A DNA stretch of 64,000 nucleotides from positions 1-64,000 of the forward strand of contig NZ_LMFR01000020.1 of NCBI RefSeq assembly GCF_001426925.1, read 5' to 3'. The notes below the pieces were generated by a model, which was given only the letters and a program-made list of their open reading frames with translations, searched no databases and had not been told where the DNA came from. Both the position numbers and the translations under genes were made by a program. Every line of letters starts with the position of its first letter. Position 1 is the stretch's first letter. Source of the DNA: Microbacterium sp. Root53 (GTDB lineage: Bacteria > Actinomycetota > Actinomycetes > Actinomycetales > Microbacteriaceae). Positions 52,153 to 60,950 of the stretch are shown one piece after another.

Positions 52153-53761
52153 CGACGAAGGTCGGCGTCGCGACCGTGCCGAGCGTCGTCACGCCCGTCA
52201 CGCCGCGCGTGAGGAAGTGGTTCTGCTGGTCGTACAGCGGCAGGATCGTGAAGCTCTCCAGGATGCGCTGCTGCGCCTGCGCGTACAGGTCGGCGCGGGC
52301 CGCCTCGTCGTGCGTCGCCGAGGCCTGGTCGAGCAGCGCGTCGAGCTCGGGGTCGCTCAGCTGGGCGTGGTTCGCGAAGTAGCCGGACGGCGCGGGCACG
52401 ATGCCGTCCGAGTGGTACAGCACGCGGAGCACCTCGGGACCCACGCGCGTGTAGGGCGCGCTCACGGCCTCGTACTCGTTCGCGCCGAGCGCGCCGTACC
52501 AGGTGGACAGGTCGACGGGGGAGAGCTGCACGTCGAAGCCGACCGCGGCCGTGTTGGCCTGGATCTGCTCGAACAGCGACTGCTCGGCCGCGACGGACTG
52601 GTTGGTGCTCACGGGGAAGCGCACCGTGAGGCGCTGCCCGTCCTTCATGCGCGTGCCGTCCGCGTCGCGCTCGGTCCACCCGGCCTCGTCGAGCAGCGCG
52701 TTCGCGGCATCCGGGTCGGTGCCGAACAGCGACTCGTCCGAGACGCCCATGGGCTCGGTGCTGCCGAGCGGCGAGTACGAGCGCGTGACGGTGCCGAGGT
52801 AGAGCGACTCGATGCCCGGGTTCGGGTCGGCCGCGCGGATGAACGCCTCGCGCACGCGGGCGTCGTCGAACGGCGTCTGGCCGGCGTTGAGCTCGATGCG
52901 GTTGACCGAGCCGGGGCGCGGCGCGTCGATGTGCTCGATCTCGTCCCCCTGCTCGGCCGACACGATCGCGTCGGGCTGCGGGTTGTCGATCACGTGGACC
53001 TCGCCCGAGGCGAGCGCGGCCTGGCGCGTCGCGGCGTCCGGGATGAAGCGCCACACGATCTCGTCGAGGTAGGCGGGCCCCTCGTGCTCGCCCTGCGGGC
53101 CGGGCGAGGCGTAGTCGTCGTTGCGGACCAGGGTGATCTGCTGCTGGGGCACCCACTCCTCGACGATGAACGGGCCCGTGCCGATGGGCGCGGCGCAGTT
53201 CTCCTCCATGCCCCGCTCGATGCCGGCGGGCGACTGGATGGCGGTCCACGGCATGCTCAGCGACTCCAGCAGCGCGGAGTCGGGCTCCGAGAGGTGGAAG
53301 CGCGCGTGGGTCTCGTCGACGACCTCGACCTCGGCGACCTTAGACACCGCGAGGTAGCCGGTCGACGACGCGGTCTCGGGGTCCTGCAGGTGCTCGATGT
53401 TGACCTTGACGGCCTCCGCGTCGAACGGCGTGCCGTCGGTGAAGGTCACATCCTCGCGCAGCGTGAGGTCCCAGGTCAGCCCGTCCTCGGACACCTCCCA
53501 GTCCTCGGCGAGCCACGGCGTGATCTCCCCGTCGGCCGTGCGGCCGACGAGCGGCTCGAGGTACTGCGAGCTGATCAGAGCCTGGGGGTAGTTGCCGCCC
53601 ACGTGCGGGTCCAGGCAGGTCGGCTCCGCGTCGCCGGTGGCGTACACGAGCGTGCCGCCCGTCGCCGGCTCGGCCGCCTCCTGGCCGGCAGGGGAGCAGG
53701 CGGTCGCGATCAGGGCGACGGATGCCGACAGGGCGAGCAGGGACAGGGCGCGACGGAGCAT
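52133..53761 (-). CDS. Extracellular solute-binding lipoprotein, family 5 (peptide/nickel type)
   Basis: The 542-residue protein has a lipoprotein signal (MLRRALSLLALSASVALIA then lipobox TACS, Cys22) and a family 5 binding domain: TLVYATGDAEPTCLDPH, ITPWLAEDWEVSEDGLTWDL, FTDGTPFDAEAVKVNIEHL, GTGPFIVEEW and FTILPLYDQQNHFL. Ligand could be a peptide, nickel complex or other small compound; no motif decides. It opens the ABC operon. A small gap (107 bp) separates it from the phenylacetate-side thioesterase gene. Confidence 0.9.
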   Translation of the reverse strand: MLRRALSLLALSASVALIATACSPAGQEAAEPATGGTLVYATGDAEPTCLDPHVGGNYPQALISSQYLEPLVGRTADGEITPWLAEDWEVSEDGLTWDLTLREDVTFTDGTPFDAEAVKVNIEHLQDPETASSTGYLAVSKVAEVEVVDETHARFHLSEPDSALLESLSMPWTAIQSPAGIERGMEENCAAPIGTGPFIVEEWVPQQQITLVRNDDYASPGPQGEHEGPAYLDEIVWRFIPDAATRQAALASGEVHVIDNPQPDAIVSAEQGDEIEHIDAPRPGSVNRIELNAGQTPFDDARVREAFIRAADPNPGIESLYLGTVTRSYSPLGSTEPMGVSDESLFGTDPDAANALLDEAGWTERDADGTRMKDGQRLTVRFPVSTNQSVAAEQSLFEQIQANTAAVGFDVQLSPVDLSTWYGALGANEYEAVSAPYTRVGPEVLRVLYHSDGIVPAPSGYFANHAQLSDPELDALLDQASATHDEAARADLYAQAQQRILESFTILPLYDQQNHFLTRGVTGVTTLGTVATPTFVDARLVG

Positions 53762-53868
53762 GGGGACCTTCGTGAGGGATCTGCTGTGCGGTCCGAGGAT
53801 TCCGGACCGCGTCCAAGAATAGTCCCGCGGGGAGGGGCGGGCTCCGGCCCGCAGGACGGCGGTCCGGC

Positions 53869-54315
53869 TCACGCGCTCGCGTGCGCGGGCATGTCCTTGA
53901 TGTGGTTCGTGATGCGCACGGTCGAGCAGCGCCGGCCCTCGTCGTCGGTGATCACGATCTCGTGAACCGCGACCGTCCTCCCGAGGTGCAGCGGCGTGCA
54001 CACCGCGTGCACGTGGCCCGACGTCGCCGATCGGGTGTGCGTCGCGTTGACGTCGACGCCGACCGCGAGGCGGCCGGGGCCCGCGTGCAGGTTGGCCGCG
54101 ACCGATCCGAGCGACTCGCCCAGCACGACGTACGCGCCGCCGTGGACGAACCCGACCGACTGCCGGTTGCCGAGCACGGGCATGCGCGCCACGGAGCGCT
54201 CGACCGTGAGCTCGAGGAACTCGATGCCCATCCGCTCGGCCAGCTCGCCGGGGCCCTGCTGAGCCACGAAGTTGCCGGCGGCGTCGGTCGTCGTCCCGGT
54301 GTCGGCGTCGGTCAT
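53869..54315 (-). CDS. Hotdog-fold acyl-CoA thioesterase (PaaI/MenI-like)
   Basis: The 148-residue protein has the hotdog motif HGGAYVVLGESLGSVAAN, with catalytic Glu in the GESLGS context, and a C-terminal VHEIVITDDEGRRCSTVRI. This Glu-type active site differs from the Asp-type PaaI encoded at 59073, so two thioesterase kinds flank the paa genes. GAGGAG lies 5 nt before ATG 54315. It is the last gene of the paaABCDE operon, 11 bp after the enoyl-CoA hydratase gene, and probably releases CoA from dead-end intermediates. Confidence 0.82.
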   Translation of the reverse strand: MTDADTGTTTDAAGNFVAQQGPGELAERMGIEFLELTVERSVARMPVLGNRQSVGFVHGGAYVVLGESLGSVAANLHAGPGRLAVGVDVNATHTRSATSGHVHAVCTPLHLGRTVAVHEIVITDDEGRRCSTVRITNHIKDMPAHASA

Positions 54316-54326
54316 GTCCGCTCCTC

Positions 54327-55100
54327 TCATGCCCGGCCCGTGAATGCCGGTCGGCGCTTCTGCTGGAAGGCCGCGAAGCCCTCCCGGTAGTCGTCGGTGT
54401 CGCACAGCGCAGCCTGCGCGCGGTTCTCATCCGTCATCGATCGCCAGAATCCCACGCGCTCGTCGCGCAGCGCGGCGATCAGCCGCTTGGATGCGACGAA
54501 CGCCTGCGTCGGCCCGTCCGCGGCCTTCGCGGCGGCGGCGCGCGCCGCGGCCAGGACGTCGTCGTCGGGCAGCGCCTGTGAGAACAGCCCCAGCGCCACA
54601 GCCTCCGCGCCCGTCATGAGGCGACCCGTGTAGATCAGGTCGAGCGTGCGGTGCGAGCCGAGCCGCTCGAAGAACAGCGCGTGCCCGCCGGAGTCGAGCG
54701 TCGCGCCGAGGTTGACGAACGGGCTGCCGATCTTCGCCGACTCGGCGACATAGACGACGTCGCTCGCGATCAGCAGGCCCAGGCCGACGCCGAGGCACGC
54801 ACCGTGCGCCACCGCGAACGTCGGGGCCGGGAACTCCGCGATGCGGCGCATCACCGGCTCCACCCGGCCCTCGAGGTAGCCGAGCACGTCGTCCTCGCGC
54901 GGATCGACGCCCGCGATGTCGCGGCCCGCGCAGAACGCCCGGCCCTCGCCGCGCAGCACGAGCGCCCGGACGCCCGCCGCCTCGGCCTCGGCGTGCGCGG
55001 CGCCGAGCGCGTCGAGGTCTTCGGGGCCCAGCGCGTTGAGCTTCGCGGGCGCGTTCAGCGTGACCTCGGCGACGCCGCCCTCGATCGTCAGGTCGATCAT
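54327..55100 (-). CDS. Enoyl-CoA hydratase/isomerase in the paa operon
   Basis: The 257-residue crotonase-fold protein has the oxyanion-hole motifs ALVLRGEGRAFCAGRDI and AHGACLGVGLGLLIASD. Crotonase-family catalytic positions show Gly and Asp (SPFVNLGATLDSGG), as in isomerases of the PaaG type rather than a hydratase with two Glu. It would isomerise 1,2-epoxyphenylacetyl-CoA to the oxepin, or a dienoyl-CoA later on. The assignment to PaaG is from position and this residue pattern, not decisive. It follows paaE in the operon. Confidence 0.78.
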   Translation of the reverse strand: MIDLTIEGGVAEVTLNAPAKLNALGPEDLDALGAAHAEAEAAGVRALVLRGEGRAFCAGRDIAGVDPREDDVLGYLEGRVEPVMRRIAEFPAPTFAVAHGACLGVGLGLLIASDVVYVAESAKIGSPFVNLGATLDSGGHALFFERLGSHRTLDLIYTGRLMTGAEAVALGLFSQALPDDDVLAAARAAAAKAADGPTQAFVASKRLIAALRDERVGFWRSMTDENRAQAALCDTDDYREGFAAFQQKRRPAFTGRA

Positions 55101-55124
55101 CCGGACTCCTCGGTTCTGCGCCCG

Positions 55125-56237
55125 TCAGACGTCGTAGTCGACGACGACGCGGTCGGACGTGGGGTGGGACTGACAGGTGAGCACGTAGCCGCGCTCGATC
55201 TCGTCGGGCTCGAGCGCGTAGTTCTCGCGCATCGTGACGCTGCCGTCGAGCACGCGGGCCCGGCACGTGCCGCACACGCCGCCCGCGCAGGCGAACGGGA
55301 CGTCGGGCCGCACGCGCAGCGCCGCGTTGAGGATCGACTCATTGGCGCTCACGGGACTCTCGACCGAGGCCGACGTGCCGTCGAGTGTGAAGTCGATGCG
55401 GAACGTCTTCTCGCCCTCCCTCACCTGCACGGGGCGTCCGCGCTCGGGCGGCGCCTGGCCCGGCTCGCCGGTCGTGAAGAGCTCGTACCGAATGTGCTTC
55501 GGGTCGACGCCGTGCTCCTCGAGCAGGTCACGGCACAGCTGCACGAGCTCGAACGGCCCGCACAGCGCCCACTCGTCGACCGTGTGCACGGGGATGAGCA
55601 CGTCCAGGATCGTCCGGAGCTTCGCCTCGTCGAGGCGACCGGAGAGCAGGGGAGCGGTGCGCTGCTCGCGCGAGAGCACGTGGTGCAGGGCCAGCCGGTC
55701 GGGGAAGCGGTCCTTCAGATCGGCGAGCTCCTCGACGAACATGACGTCGAGCGACGAGCGGTTCGTGTAGAGCAGCGTGAACCGCCCGGTCGCGCTGTCC
55801 TCGAGCACGCGGTGCGCCATCGTGATCACGGGCGTGATGCCCGATCCGGCGGCGATGCCGACGACGTGCCGGCCCTCGAGGTCCGCGAGGTTCGACGTGA
55901 AAGTGCCCTGGGGGCTCATGACGTCGAGCTCGTCGCCGGGCCGCAGCTGCTCGTTGGCCCACGGCGAGAAGACGCCGTGGTCATCGCGCTTGACCGCGAC
56001 CGACACGCGCCCGGGCGCCGGCGGGCGGCAGATCGAGTACGATCGGCGCACCTCGTGCCCGTCGATGGTCGCGCGCAGCGCCAGGTACTGGCCGGGCAGG
56101 TAGCGGTACTCGCCCTCGAGCTCCGGCGGCACGGCGAACGTGACCTCGACCGCGGACTCGGTCAGCGGGCGCACGTCCTGGACGCGCAGGCGGTGGAACG
56201 TGGCGCGCTTCTTCGCGCCGATGTCGGTGGCGGGCAT
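55125..56237 (-). CDS. paaE: Phenylacetyl-CoA 1,2-epoxidase reductase component
   Basis: The 370-residue flavoprotein delivers electrons from NADPH to the PaaAC oxygenase. Seen: the FAD-binding RSYSICRPP, the NAD(P)-binding GIAAGSGITPVITMA, WALCGPFELVQLC, and a C-terminal plant-type 2Fe-2S ferredoxin domain (CAGGVCGTCRARVLDG, later VLTCQSHP). It starts at ATG 56237, overlapping the paaD stop (TGATG), and is followed by the enoyl-CoA hydratase gene. Confidence 0.94.
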   Translation of the reverse strand: MPATDIGAKKRATFHRLRVQDVRPLTESAVEVTFAVPPELEGEYRYLPGQYLALRATIDGHEVRRSYSICRPPAPGRVSVAVKRDDHGVFSPWANEQLRPGDELDVMSPQGTFTSNLADLEGRHVVGIAAGSGITPVITMAHRVLEDSATGRFTLLYTNRSSLDVMFVEELADLKDRFPDRLALHHVLSREQRTAPLLSGRLDEAKLRTILDVLIPVHTVDEWALCGPFELVQLCRDLLEEHGVDPKHIRYELFTTGEPGQAPPERGRPVQVREGEKTFRIDFTLDGTSASVESPVSANESILNAALRVRPDVPFACAGGVCGTCRARVLDGSVTMRENYALEPDEIERGYVLTCQSHPTSDRVVVDYDV

Positions 56238-56785
56238 CAGTGCACCTTGAAGAAGTCGAACGGCTCCTGGCACTCCAGGCACTCGTACAGGGCCTTGCAG
56301 GAGGTCGAGCCGTAGCGGGAGACCTCGCGCGTGCGGAGGGAGTGGCATCGCGGGCATTTGACCGCGACCGGCACGGGCAGCGGGCCCCGGCGGACGGGCG
56401 CGCGGCCGTTGGGCGGGGCGATGCCGTAGCGCTCCAGCTTGACCCGGCCGGCCTCGCTCATCCAGTCCGTGGTCCAGGCCGGCGAGAGCGTGAACGCGAC
56501 GTCCACGCGGTCGTAGCCCGCCGCCGTGAGCTGCAGGATGACGTCGTCGCGCATCTGCTCGATCGCGGGGCATCCGGAGTACGTCGGCGTGAGCACGACC
56601 TGCACCCGATGCCCGTCGGAGTGCACCGAGCGGAGCACGCCGAGGTCCTCGATCGTGAGGACCGGGACCTCGGGGTCGGCCACCTTCGCGGCGATGTCCC
56701 AGGCGGCCGCCGACGCGGGGTCGGCCGGGCGGACGCCTGTGGCGTCGGACTGCGTGACCACGGCGCTCACCACTTCGCCGTTCAC
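56237..56785 (-). CDS. paaD: Phenylacetate-CoA oxygenase maturation protein PaaD
   Basis: The 182-residue protein has a DUF59/MIP18-like domain (VADPEVPVLTIEDLGVL, LTPTYSGCPAIEQMRDDV) and a C-terminal zinc-ribbon-like CPRCHSL...CLECQEPFDFF. PaaD helps to insert or repair the metal centre of the PaaABCE epoxidase. Start GTG 56785 overlaps the paaC stop (GTGA); a second GTG at 56770 is possible. It is needed in vivo but not part of the purified core. Confidence 0.92.
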   Translation of the reverse strand: MNGEVVSAVVTQSDATGVRPADPASAAAWDIAAKVADPEVPVLTIEDLGVLRSVHSDGHRVQVVLTPTYSGCPAIEQMRDDVILQLTAAGYDRVDVAFTLSPAWTTDWMSEAGRVKLERYGIAPPNGRAPVRRGPLPVPVAVKCPRCHSLRTREVSRYGSTSCKALYECLECQEPFDFFKVH

Positions 56786-57636
56786 CACTTCGCCCCGGGA
56801 TGACGCCGCGCGAGCCACTGCATCTCGGCGAGGATGTAGCCCAGGTACGACGTGTGGGAGCCGGAGCGGCCGCGCGCCATCGCGGGCTTGGCGGCCGGAC
56901 GCTCGAGCTCCGCCTCCGCGAAGACGGCGTCGATCGCGGCGTCGAAGCCGGCGCGCAGCGTCGACGGCCGCGGCACGACGTCGCCGAGGCGGTCGATCAG
57001 CTCGTCGTCCTGGAACGGCTCGTCCGCGTACGCCCAGATGTCGCCGAGCGCGCGGACGATCCGGCGCCGCGACTCCTCCGTGCCCCCAGCCAGGCGCAGC
57101 GTCCACTGCACCGCGTGGTCCCGGTGATACGCGACCTCTCGGGCCGCCTTGGCCGCGATCGCCTGCAGGCCGGGATCGGGGCTGTGCTCGAGCGCGTCGT
57201 AGAGCTCGACCTGATAGGTCGAGAACAGCAGCTGCCGCGCGATCGTGTCGGCGAAGTCGCCGTTGGGCTGCTGCACGAGCCAGCAGCAGCGGAACTCGTG
57301 CTCGTCGCGCCAGTACGCGAGGTCGTCCTCGGTGCGGCCCGACGCGGTCCCGGCGTAGCGGAGCAGGGCGCGGGCGTGCCCGAGCAGATCCAGCCCGATG
57401 TTGCCCAGCGCGAGGTCCTCCTCCAGCTCCGGCGCGCGCGAGATCCACCACCCGAGCTGCTGGGACAGGATGAGCGCGTCGTCGCCGAGCCGCAGGGCGT
57501 ACTCGGCCACGTCGGGCGACGCGATCCCGCCGGCCCCGGGGAGCTCGTCGGCGAGGTCCAGGGCGTCGACCGCCACGTCGCCGTGGTGGTCGAACTCCCC
57601 GTCGTGCCCGTGGTCGACGGGCGCCTCGGCGGTCAC
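56782..57636 (-). CDS. paaC: Phenylacetyl-CoA 1,2-epoxidase subunit PaaC
   Basis: The 284-residue helical protein is the structural, non-catalytic ferritin-like partner of PaaA. It has YALRLGDDALILSQQLGWW near residue 45, LGLDLLGHARALL, the DEHEFRCCWLVQQPNGDFA segment, and YHRDHAVQWTLRLAGG. The first 35 residues are His/Asp-rich and poorly conserved. GTG 57636 overlaps paaB (GTGA). Confidence 0.93.
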   Translation of the reverse strand: MTAEAPVDHGHDGEFDHHGDVAVDALDLADELPGAGGIASPDVAEYALRLGDDALILSQQLGWWISRAPELEEDLALGNIGLDLLGHARALLRYAGTASGRTEDDLAYWRDEHEFRCCWLVQQPNGDFADTIARQLLFSTYQVELYDALEHSPDPGLQAIAAKAAREVAYHRDHAVQWTLRLAGGTEESRRRIVRALGDIWAYADEPFQDDELIDRLGDVVPRPSTLRAGFDAAIDAVFAEAELERPAAKPAMARGRSGSHTSYLGYILAEMQWLARRHPGAKW

Positions 57637-57938
57637 AGGTGCTTCACCCCCTCGGCGCGCGTGTAGTACACCGCGTGCCGGTAGTTCTTGCCCGCGGGCG
57701 ACTCGAAGAAGGCGCCCTTCGCGTCGGGGTCGCTGGTCGTGATGGCGGCGGCGGGGACGACCCAGATCGACACGCCCTCGCCGCGCCGGGTGTACAGGTC
57801 GCGCGCGTTGCGCAGCGCCATCTGCTCGTCGGGCGCGTGCAGCGACCCGACGTGCACGTGGCTCAGGCCGCGGTTCGCGCGGACGAAGACCTCCCAGAGG
57901 GGCCAGGTCTCGGCGGGGGAGTCACCGGGGGTGGACAT
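57633..57938 (-). CDS. paaB: Phenylacetyl-CoA 1,2-epoxidase subunit PaaB
   Basis: The 101-residue protein has the PaaB signature WPLWEVFVRANRGLSHVHVG and ALRNARDLYTRRGEGVSIWV. It bridges PaaAC heterodimers. Situated between paaA (30 bp) and paaC (4-bp overlap). Confidence 0.95.
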   Translation of the reverse strand: MSTPGDSPAETWPLWEVFVRANRGLSHVHVGSLHAPDEQMALRNARDLYTRRGEGVSIWVVPAAAITTSDPDAKGAFFESPAGKNYRHAVYYTRAEGVKHL

Positions 57939-57968
57939 CGTCGTCTCCTCGTAGCGGGGTGGCGGGGA

Positions 57969-58937
57969 TCAGGCCGCGAAGCGGGCCTTCTCCTGCTGCT
58001 TGCGGGCGTACTCGGCCGCGGCCTCGCGGACCCACGCCCCGTTGTCGTGGGCGTCGCGGCGGTGGCGCAGGCGGTGGGTGTTCATGGGACCGCGGCCGTC
58101 GAGCACGGCGTGGAACTCGTCCCAGTCGATCGGGCCCGAGATCCAGCGGCCCGTCTCCTCGTCGAAGCGCAGGTCCTTGTCGGGGCACTCCAGGCCCAGC
58201 GCCTCGAACTGCGGCACGAGCATGCCCACGAAGCGCGAGCGCAGCTCGTCGTTCGAGAACCGCTTGATCTTCCAGGCCATGGACTGCGCCGAGTTGGGGG
58301 AGTCGTCGTCGGGCGGGCCGAACATCATGATCGAGGGCCAGTACCAGCGGTTCACGGCGTCCTGCGCCATCTGCTTCTGCTCGGGGGTGCCCTGCGACAG
58401 CTCGAGCAGGATCTCGAAGCCCTGGCGCTGATGGAACGACTCCTCCTTGCAGATGCGCACCATCGCGCGGCCGTACGGTCCGTACGACGCGCGGCACAGC
58501 GGCACCTGGTTGCAGATCGCGGCGCCGTCGACCAGCCAGCCGATCGCGCCCATGTCGGCCCACGTCGGGGTGGGGTAGTTGAAGATCGACGAGTAGCGCG
58601 CGCGGCCCTCGATCAGCTGCTGCGTCATCTCGTCGCGCGTGATGCCGAGCGTCTGGGCGGCCGAGTAGAGGTAGAGCCCGTGACCGGCCTCGTCCTGCAC
58701 CTTGGCCATCAGGATGGCCTTGCGCTTCAGGCTCGGGGCGCGGGTGATCCAGTTCGCCTCGGGCTGCATGCCGATGATCTCCGAGTGCGCGTGCTGCGAG
58801 ATCTGGCGGATGAGCGTGCGACGGTACGCGTCGGGCATCCAGTCCCGGGGCTCGATGCGCTGGTCCGCCTCGATCAGGGCGTCGAACTGCGCCTGCGCCT
58901 CCTGGGCGTCCAGCTCCGGTGCGGTCGTCGTCGACAT
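57969..58937 (-). CDS. paaA: Phenylacetyl-CoA 1,2-epoxidase catalytic subunit PaaA
   Basis: The 322-residue ferritin-like di-iron oxygenase inserts oxygen into phenylacetyl-CoA to give the ring 1,2-epoxide. Metal ligands are visible in [12 protein letters not shown] (E..H) and [13 protein letters not shown] (E..H), with further helices between. It opens the paaABCDE operon, divergent from paaI-paaK, and the PaaR-like operator is about 58 bp upstream of its start. Confidence 0.95.
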   Translation of the reverse strand: MSTTTAPELDAQEAQAQFDALIEADQRIEPRDWMPDAYRRTLIRQISQHAHSEIIGMQPEANWITRAPSLKRKAILMAKVQDEAGHGLYLYSAAQTLGITRDEMTQQLIEGRARYSSIFNYPTPTWADMGAIGWLVDGAAICNQVPLCRASYGPYGRAMVRICKEESFHQRQGFEILLELSQGTPEQKQMAQDAVNRWYWPSIMMFGPPDDDSPNSAQSMAWKIKRFSNDELRSRFVGMLVPQFEALGLECPDKDLRFDEETGRWISGPIDWDEFHAVLDGRGPMNTHRLRHRRDAHDNGAWVREAAAEYARKQQEKARFAA

Positions 58938-58994
58938 CGCTGGCCTCCTCGCCGTCGTCCCGGATCGGATCCGGGAAGTTCGCTTCCAGTAATT

Positions 58995-59021
58995 ACTTAC
59001 CGAACATTCAGTGAGTATACT
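58995..59021. promoter_or_regulatory. PaaR-type operator and promoter between paaA and paaI
   Basis: A 22-bp dyad at 58995-59016 (left arm ACTTACCG, right arm CAGTGAGT) fits the Corynebacterium PaaR consensus ACTNACCG-6-CGGTNAGT at all but one or two positions, as I recall it. It overlaps TATACT (59016-59021), a likely -10 for paaI-paaK. A TetR-family gene lies at the end of that unit. Binding would block both directions; phenylacetyl-CoA is the known inducer class for PaaR. Confidence 0.75.
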
Positions 59022-59072
59022 CGCCACAGGTCGGCCCGCAACACGGCGGGTGCGGAACGCGAAGGAGCGTGC

Positions 59073-59525
59073 ATGACTGCCGAGCAGGTGGAGACGTTCG
59101 AGGACACGATCACGCCGGATCCGGCCTGGCGTGCGACCACGATGGCGCCGACGGACTACACGAAGCAGCACTTCGGCATCGAGATCGAGGCGCTGGAGCC
59201 CGGCCGGGCCGTGCTGTCGATGACCGTGCTCGACTGGATGGCCAACGGCTTCGGGATCACCCACGGCGGCATGGTGTTCACGCTCGCGGACACGGCCTTC
59301 GCGTACGCGTGCAACGAGGGCGAGGCGATGGTGGTGGCGCAGGCGGCCGACATCACGTTCCTGCGCGCGACGCGCGCCGGCGACCGGCTGACCGCCACGG
59401 CGGAGCGCCGCTGGGTCGGCGGCCGCAACGGCATCTACGACATCACCGTGACCGACGACTCCGGCGAGCCCGTCGCCGAGTTCCGCGGCCGCTCCCGGGC
59501 GCTCGCGCCGGGCCGCGGCGACTGA
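59073..59525 (+). CDS. paaI: Phenylacetate pathway thioesterase PaaI
   Basis: The 150-residue hotdog-fold protein has the PaaI motif [22 protein letters not shown], with catalytic Asp in ADTAFA. It hydrolyses ring-hydroxylated or epoxide phenylacetyl-CoA to rescue CoA when the pathway stalls. GAAGGAG precedes ATG 59073. It is followed by paaK after 35 bp. Confidence 0.9.
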   Translation: MTAEQVETFEDTITPDPAWRATTMAPTDYTKQHFGIEIEALEPGRAVLSMTVLDWMANGFGITHGGMVFTLADTAFAYACNEGEAMVVAQAADITFLRATRAGDRLTATAERRWVGGRNGIYDITVTDDSGEPVAEFRGRSRALAPGRGD

Positions 59526-59560
59526 CCGACCGAAGACATCCAGTGACGAAGGAGTCCGAG

Positions 59561-60907
59561 ATGACCGACACCATCACCCCGCCCGCTCCGGTCGAGGCGG
59601 CGCCCGCGTACACCGAGCCGCCCGCCGGCCCGGCCGCGCCCGAGACGCTCGACCGCGCCGCGCTCGAGGCGCTCCAGCTCGAGCGCCTCCAGTGGACCGT
59701 GCACCATGCCTACGAGAACGTGCCGCTGTACCGCGAGAAGTTCGACGCGGCAGGCGTGCACCCCGACGACATCCGGACGCTCGCCGACGTCGAGAAGCTG
59801 CCCTTCACGACCAAAGAGGACCTGCGACGGAGCTACCCGTTCGGGATGTTCGCGGTGCCGATGACGGACGTCCGCCGCATCCACGCGTCGTCCGGCACGA
59901 CCGGCCGTCCGACCGTGGTCGGCTACACCGAGGGCGACCTCGACCGATGGGCCGACCTGATCGCGCGGTCGCTGCGTGCCGCGGGCGTGCAACCGGGCTG
60001 GAAGGTGCACAACGCGTACGGCTACGGCCTGTTCACGGGCGGGCTCGGCGCGCACTGGGGCATCGAGCGCCTCGGCTGCGTGGCGATCCCCGTGTCGGGC
60101 GGGCAGACCGCGCGGCAGGTGCAGCTCATCCGGGACTTCGAGCCCGACGCCATCCTGTGCACGCCGAGCTACCTGCTCACGATCGCCGACGCGTTCGAGG
60201 AGCAGGGGCTCGATCCGCGCGAGACGTCGCTCAAGGTCGCCGTGTGCGGCGCCGAGCCGTGGACCAACGAGATGCGCCGCGAGCTCGAGCAGCGCATGGG
60301 GCTGAAGGCCGTCGACATCTACGGGCTGTCCGAGGTGATGGGTCCCGGCGTCGGCCAGGAGAGCGTCGAGACGCAGGACGGTCCGCACATCTGGGAGGAC
60401 CACTTCCTGCCCGAGATCGTCGGCGACGACCTGCAGCGGGTCGCGGACGGCGAGCGCGGCGAGCTGGTGTTCACGACGCTCACGAAGCAGGCGTTCCCCG
60501 TCATCCGGTACCGCACGCGCGACCTGACGCGCCTCATGCGGGGCTCGGCATACCCGGCGATGCGGCGGATCGAGAAGATCACCGGCCGCAACGACGACAT
60601 GATCATCCTCCGCGGCGTGAACCTGTTCCCGACGCAGATCGAGGAGATCGCGCTCGAGATCGAGCACCTCACGCCGCACTTCATCCTGGAGCTGACCAAG
60701 CGCGGCCGGATGGACGAGCTCACCGTCAAGATCGAGTGCACGCCGGGCATCGAGAAGGAGACGTCCGAGGCGGCCGCGAAGATCCTGCAGGCGCGGGTCA
60801 AGGAGCGCATCGGCACGACGGTCGACGTCGTGATCGTGTCGACCGGATCGCTGCCGCGGTCCGAGGGCAAGTACAAGCGCGTCTACGACCTCCGCGACCA
60901 GGCGTGA
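59561..60907 (+). CDS. paaK: Phenylacetate-CoA ligase
   Basis: The 448-residue ANL-family enzyme activates phenylacetate with ATP and CoA. It shows the P-loop [17 protein letters not shown], the [10 protein letters not shown] segment, [23 protein letters not shown] and the C-terminal hinge [19 protein letters not shown], with [10 protein letters not shown] holding the catalytic lysine. Residues 1-35 are a Pro/Ala-rich extension. GGAGTCCGAG sits before ATG 59561. First step of the pathway encoded around it. Confidence 0.95.
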   Translation: MTDTITPPAPVEAAPAYTEPPAGPAAPETLDRAALEALQLERLQWTVHHAYENVPLYREKFDAAGVHPDDIRTLADVEKLPFTTKEDLRRSYPFGMFAVPMTDVRRIHASSGTTGRPTVVGYTEGDLDRWADLIARSLRAAGVQPGWKVHNAYGYGLFTGGLGAHWGIERLGCVAIPVSGGQTARQVQLIRDFEPDAILCTPSYLLTIADAFEEQGLDPRETSLKVAVCGAEPWTNEMRRELEQRMGLKAVDIYGLSEVMGPGVGQESVETQDGPHIWEDHFLPEIVGDDLQRVADGERGELVFTTLTKQAFPVIRYRTRDLTRLMRGSAYPAMRRIEKITGRNDDMIILRGVNLFPTQIEEIALEIEHLTPHFILELTKRGRMDELTVKIECTPGIEKETSEAAAKILQARVKERIGTTVDVVIVSTGSLPRSEGKYKRVYDLRDQA

Positions 60908-60938
60908 GCGGCTCCCGGGTGCCCGCGGCGATCTGCGG

Positions 60939-60944
60939 CAGGAT
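60939..60944 (+). promoter_or_regulatory. -10-like box of paaR (leaderless)
   Basis: CAGGAT ends 6 nt before ATG 60951, matching the spacing seen for other genes here. Weak match to TANNNT. Confidence 0.3.
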
Positions 60945-60950
60945 GGGACG

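Noticed and set aside
57639..59525. Long plus-strand frame reading into paaI from 57639
   Set aside because: Only the part from ATG 59073 has a ribosome-binding site and the hotdog domain; the rest is antisense to paaA and paaB.
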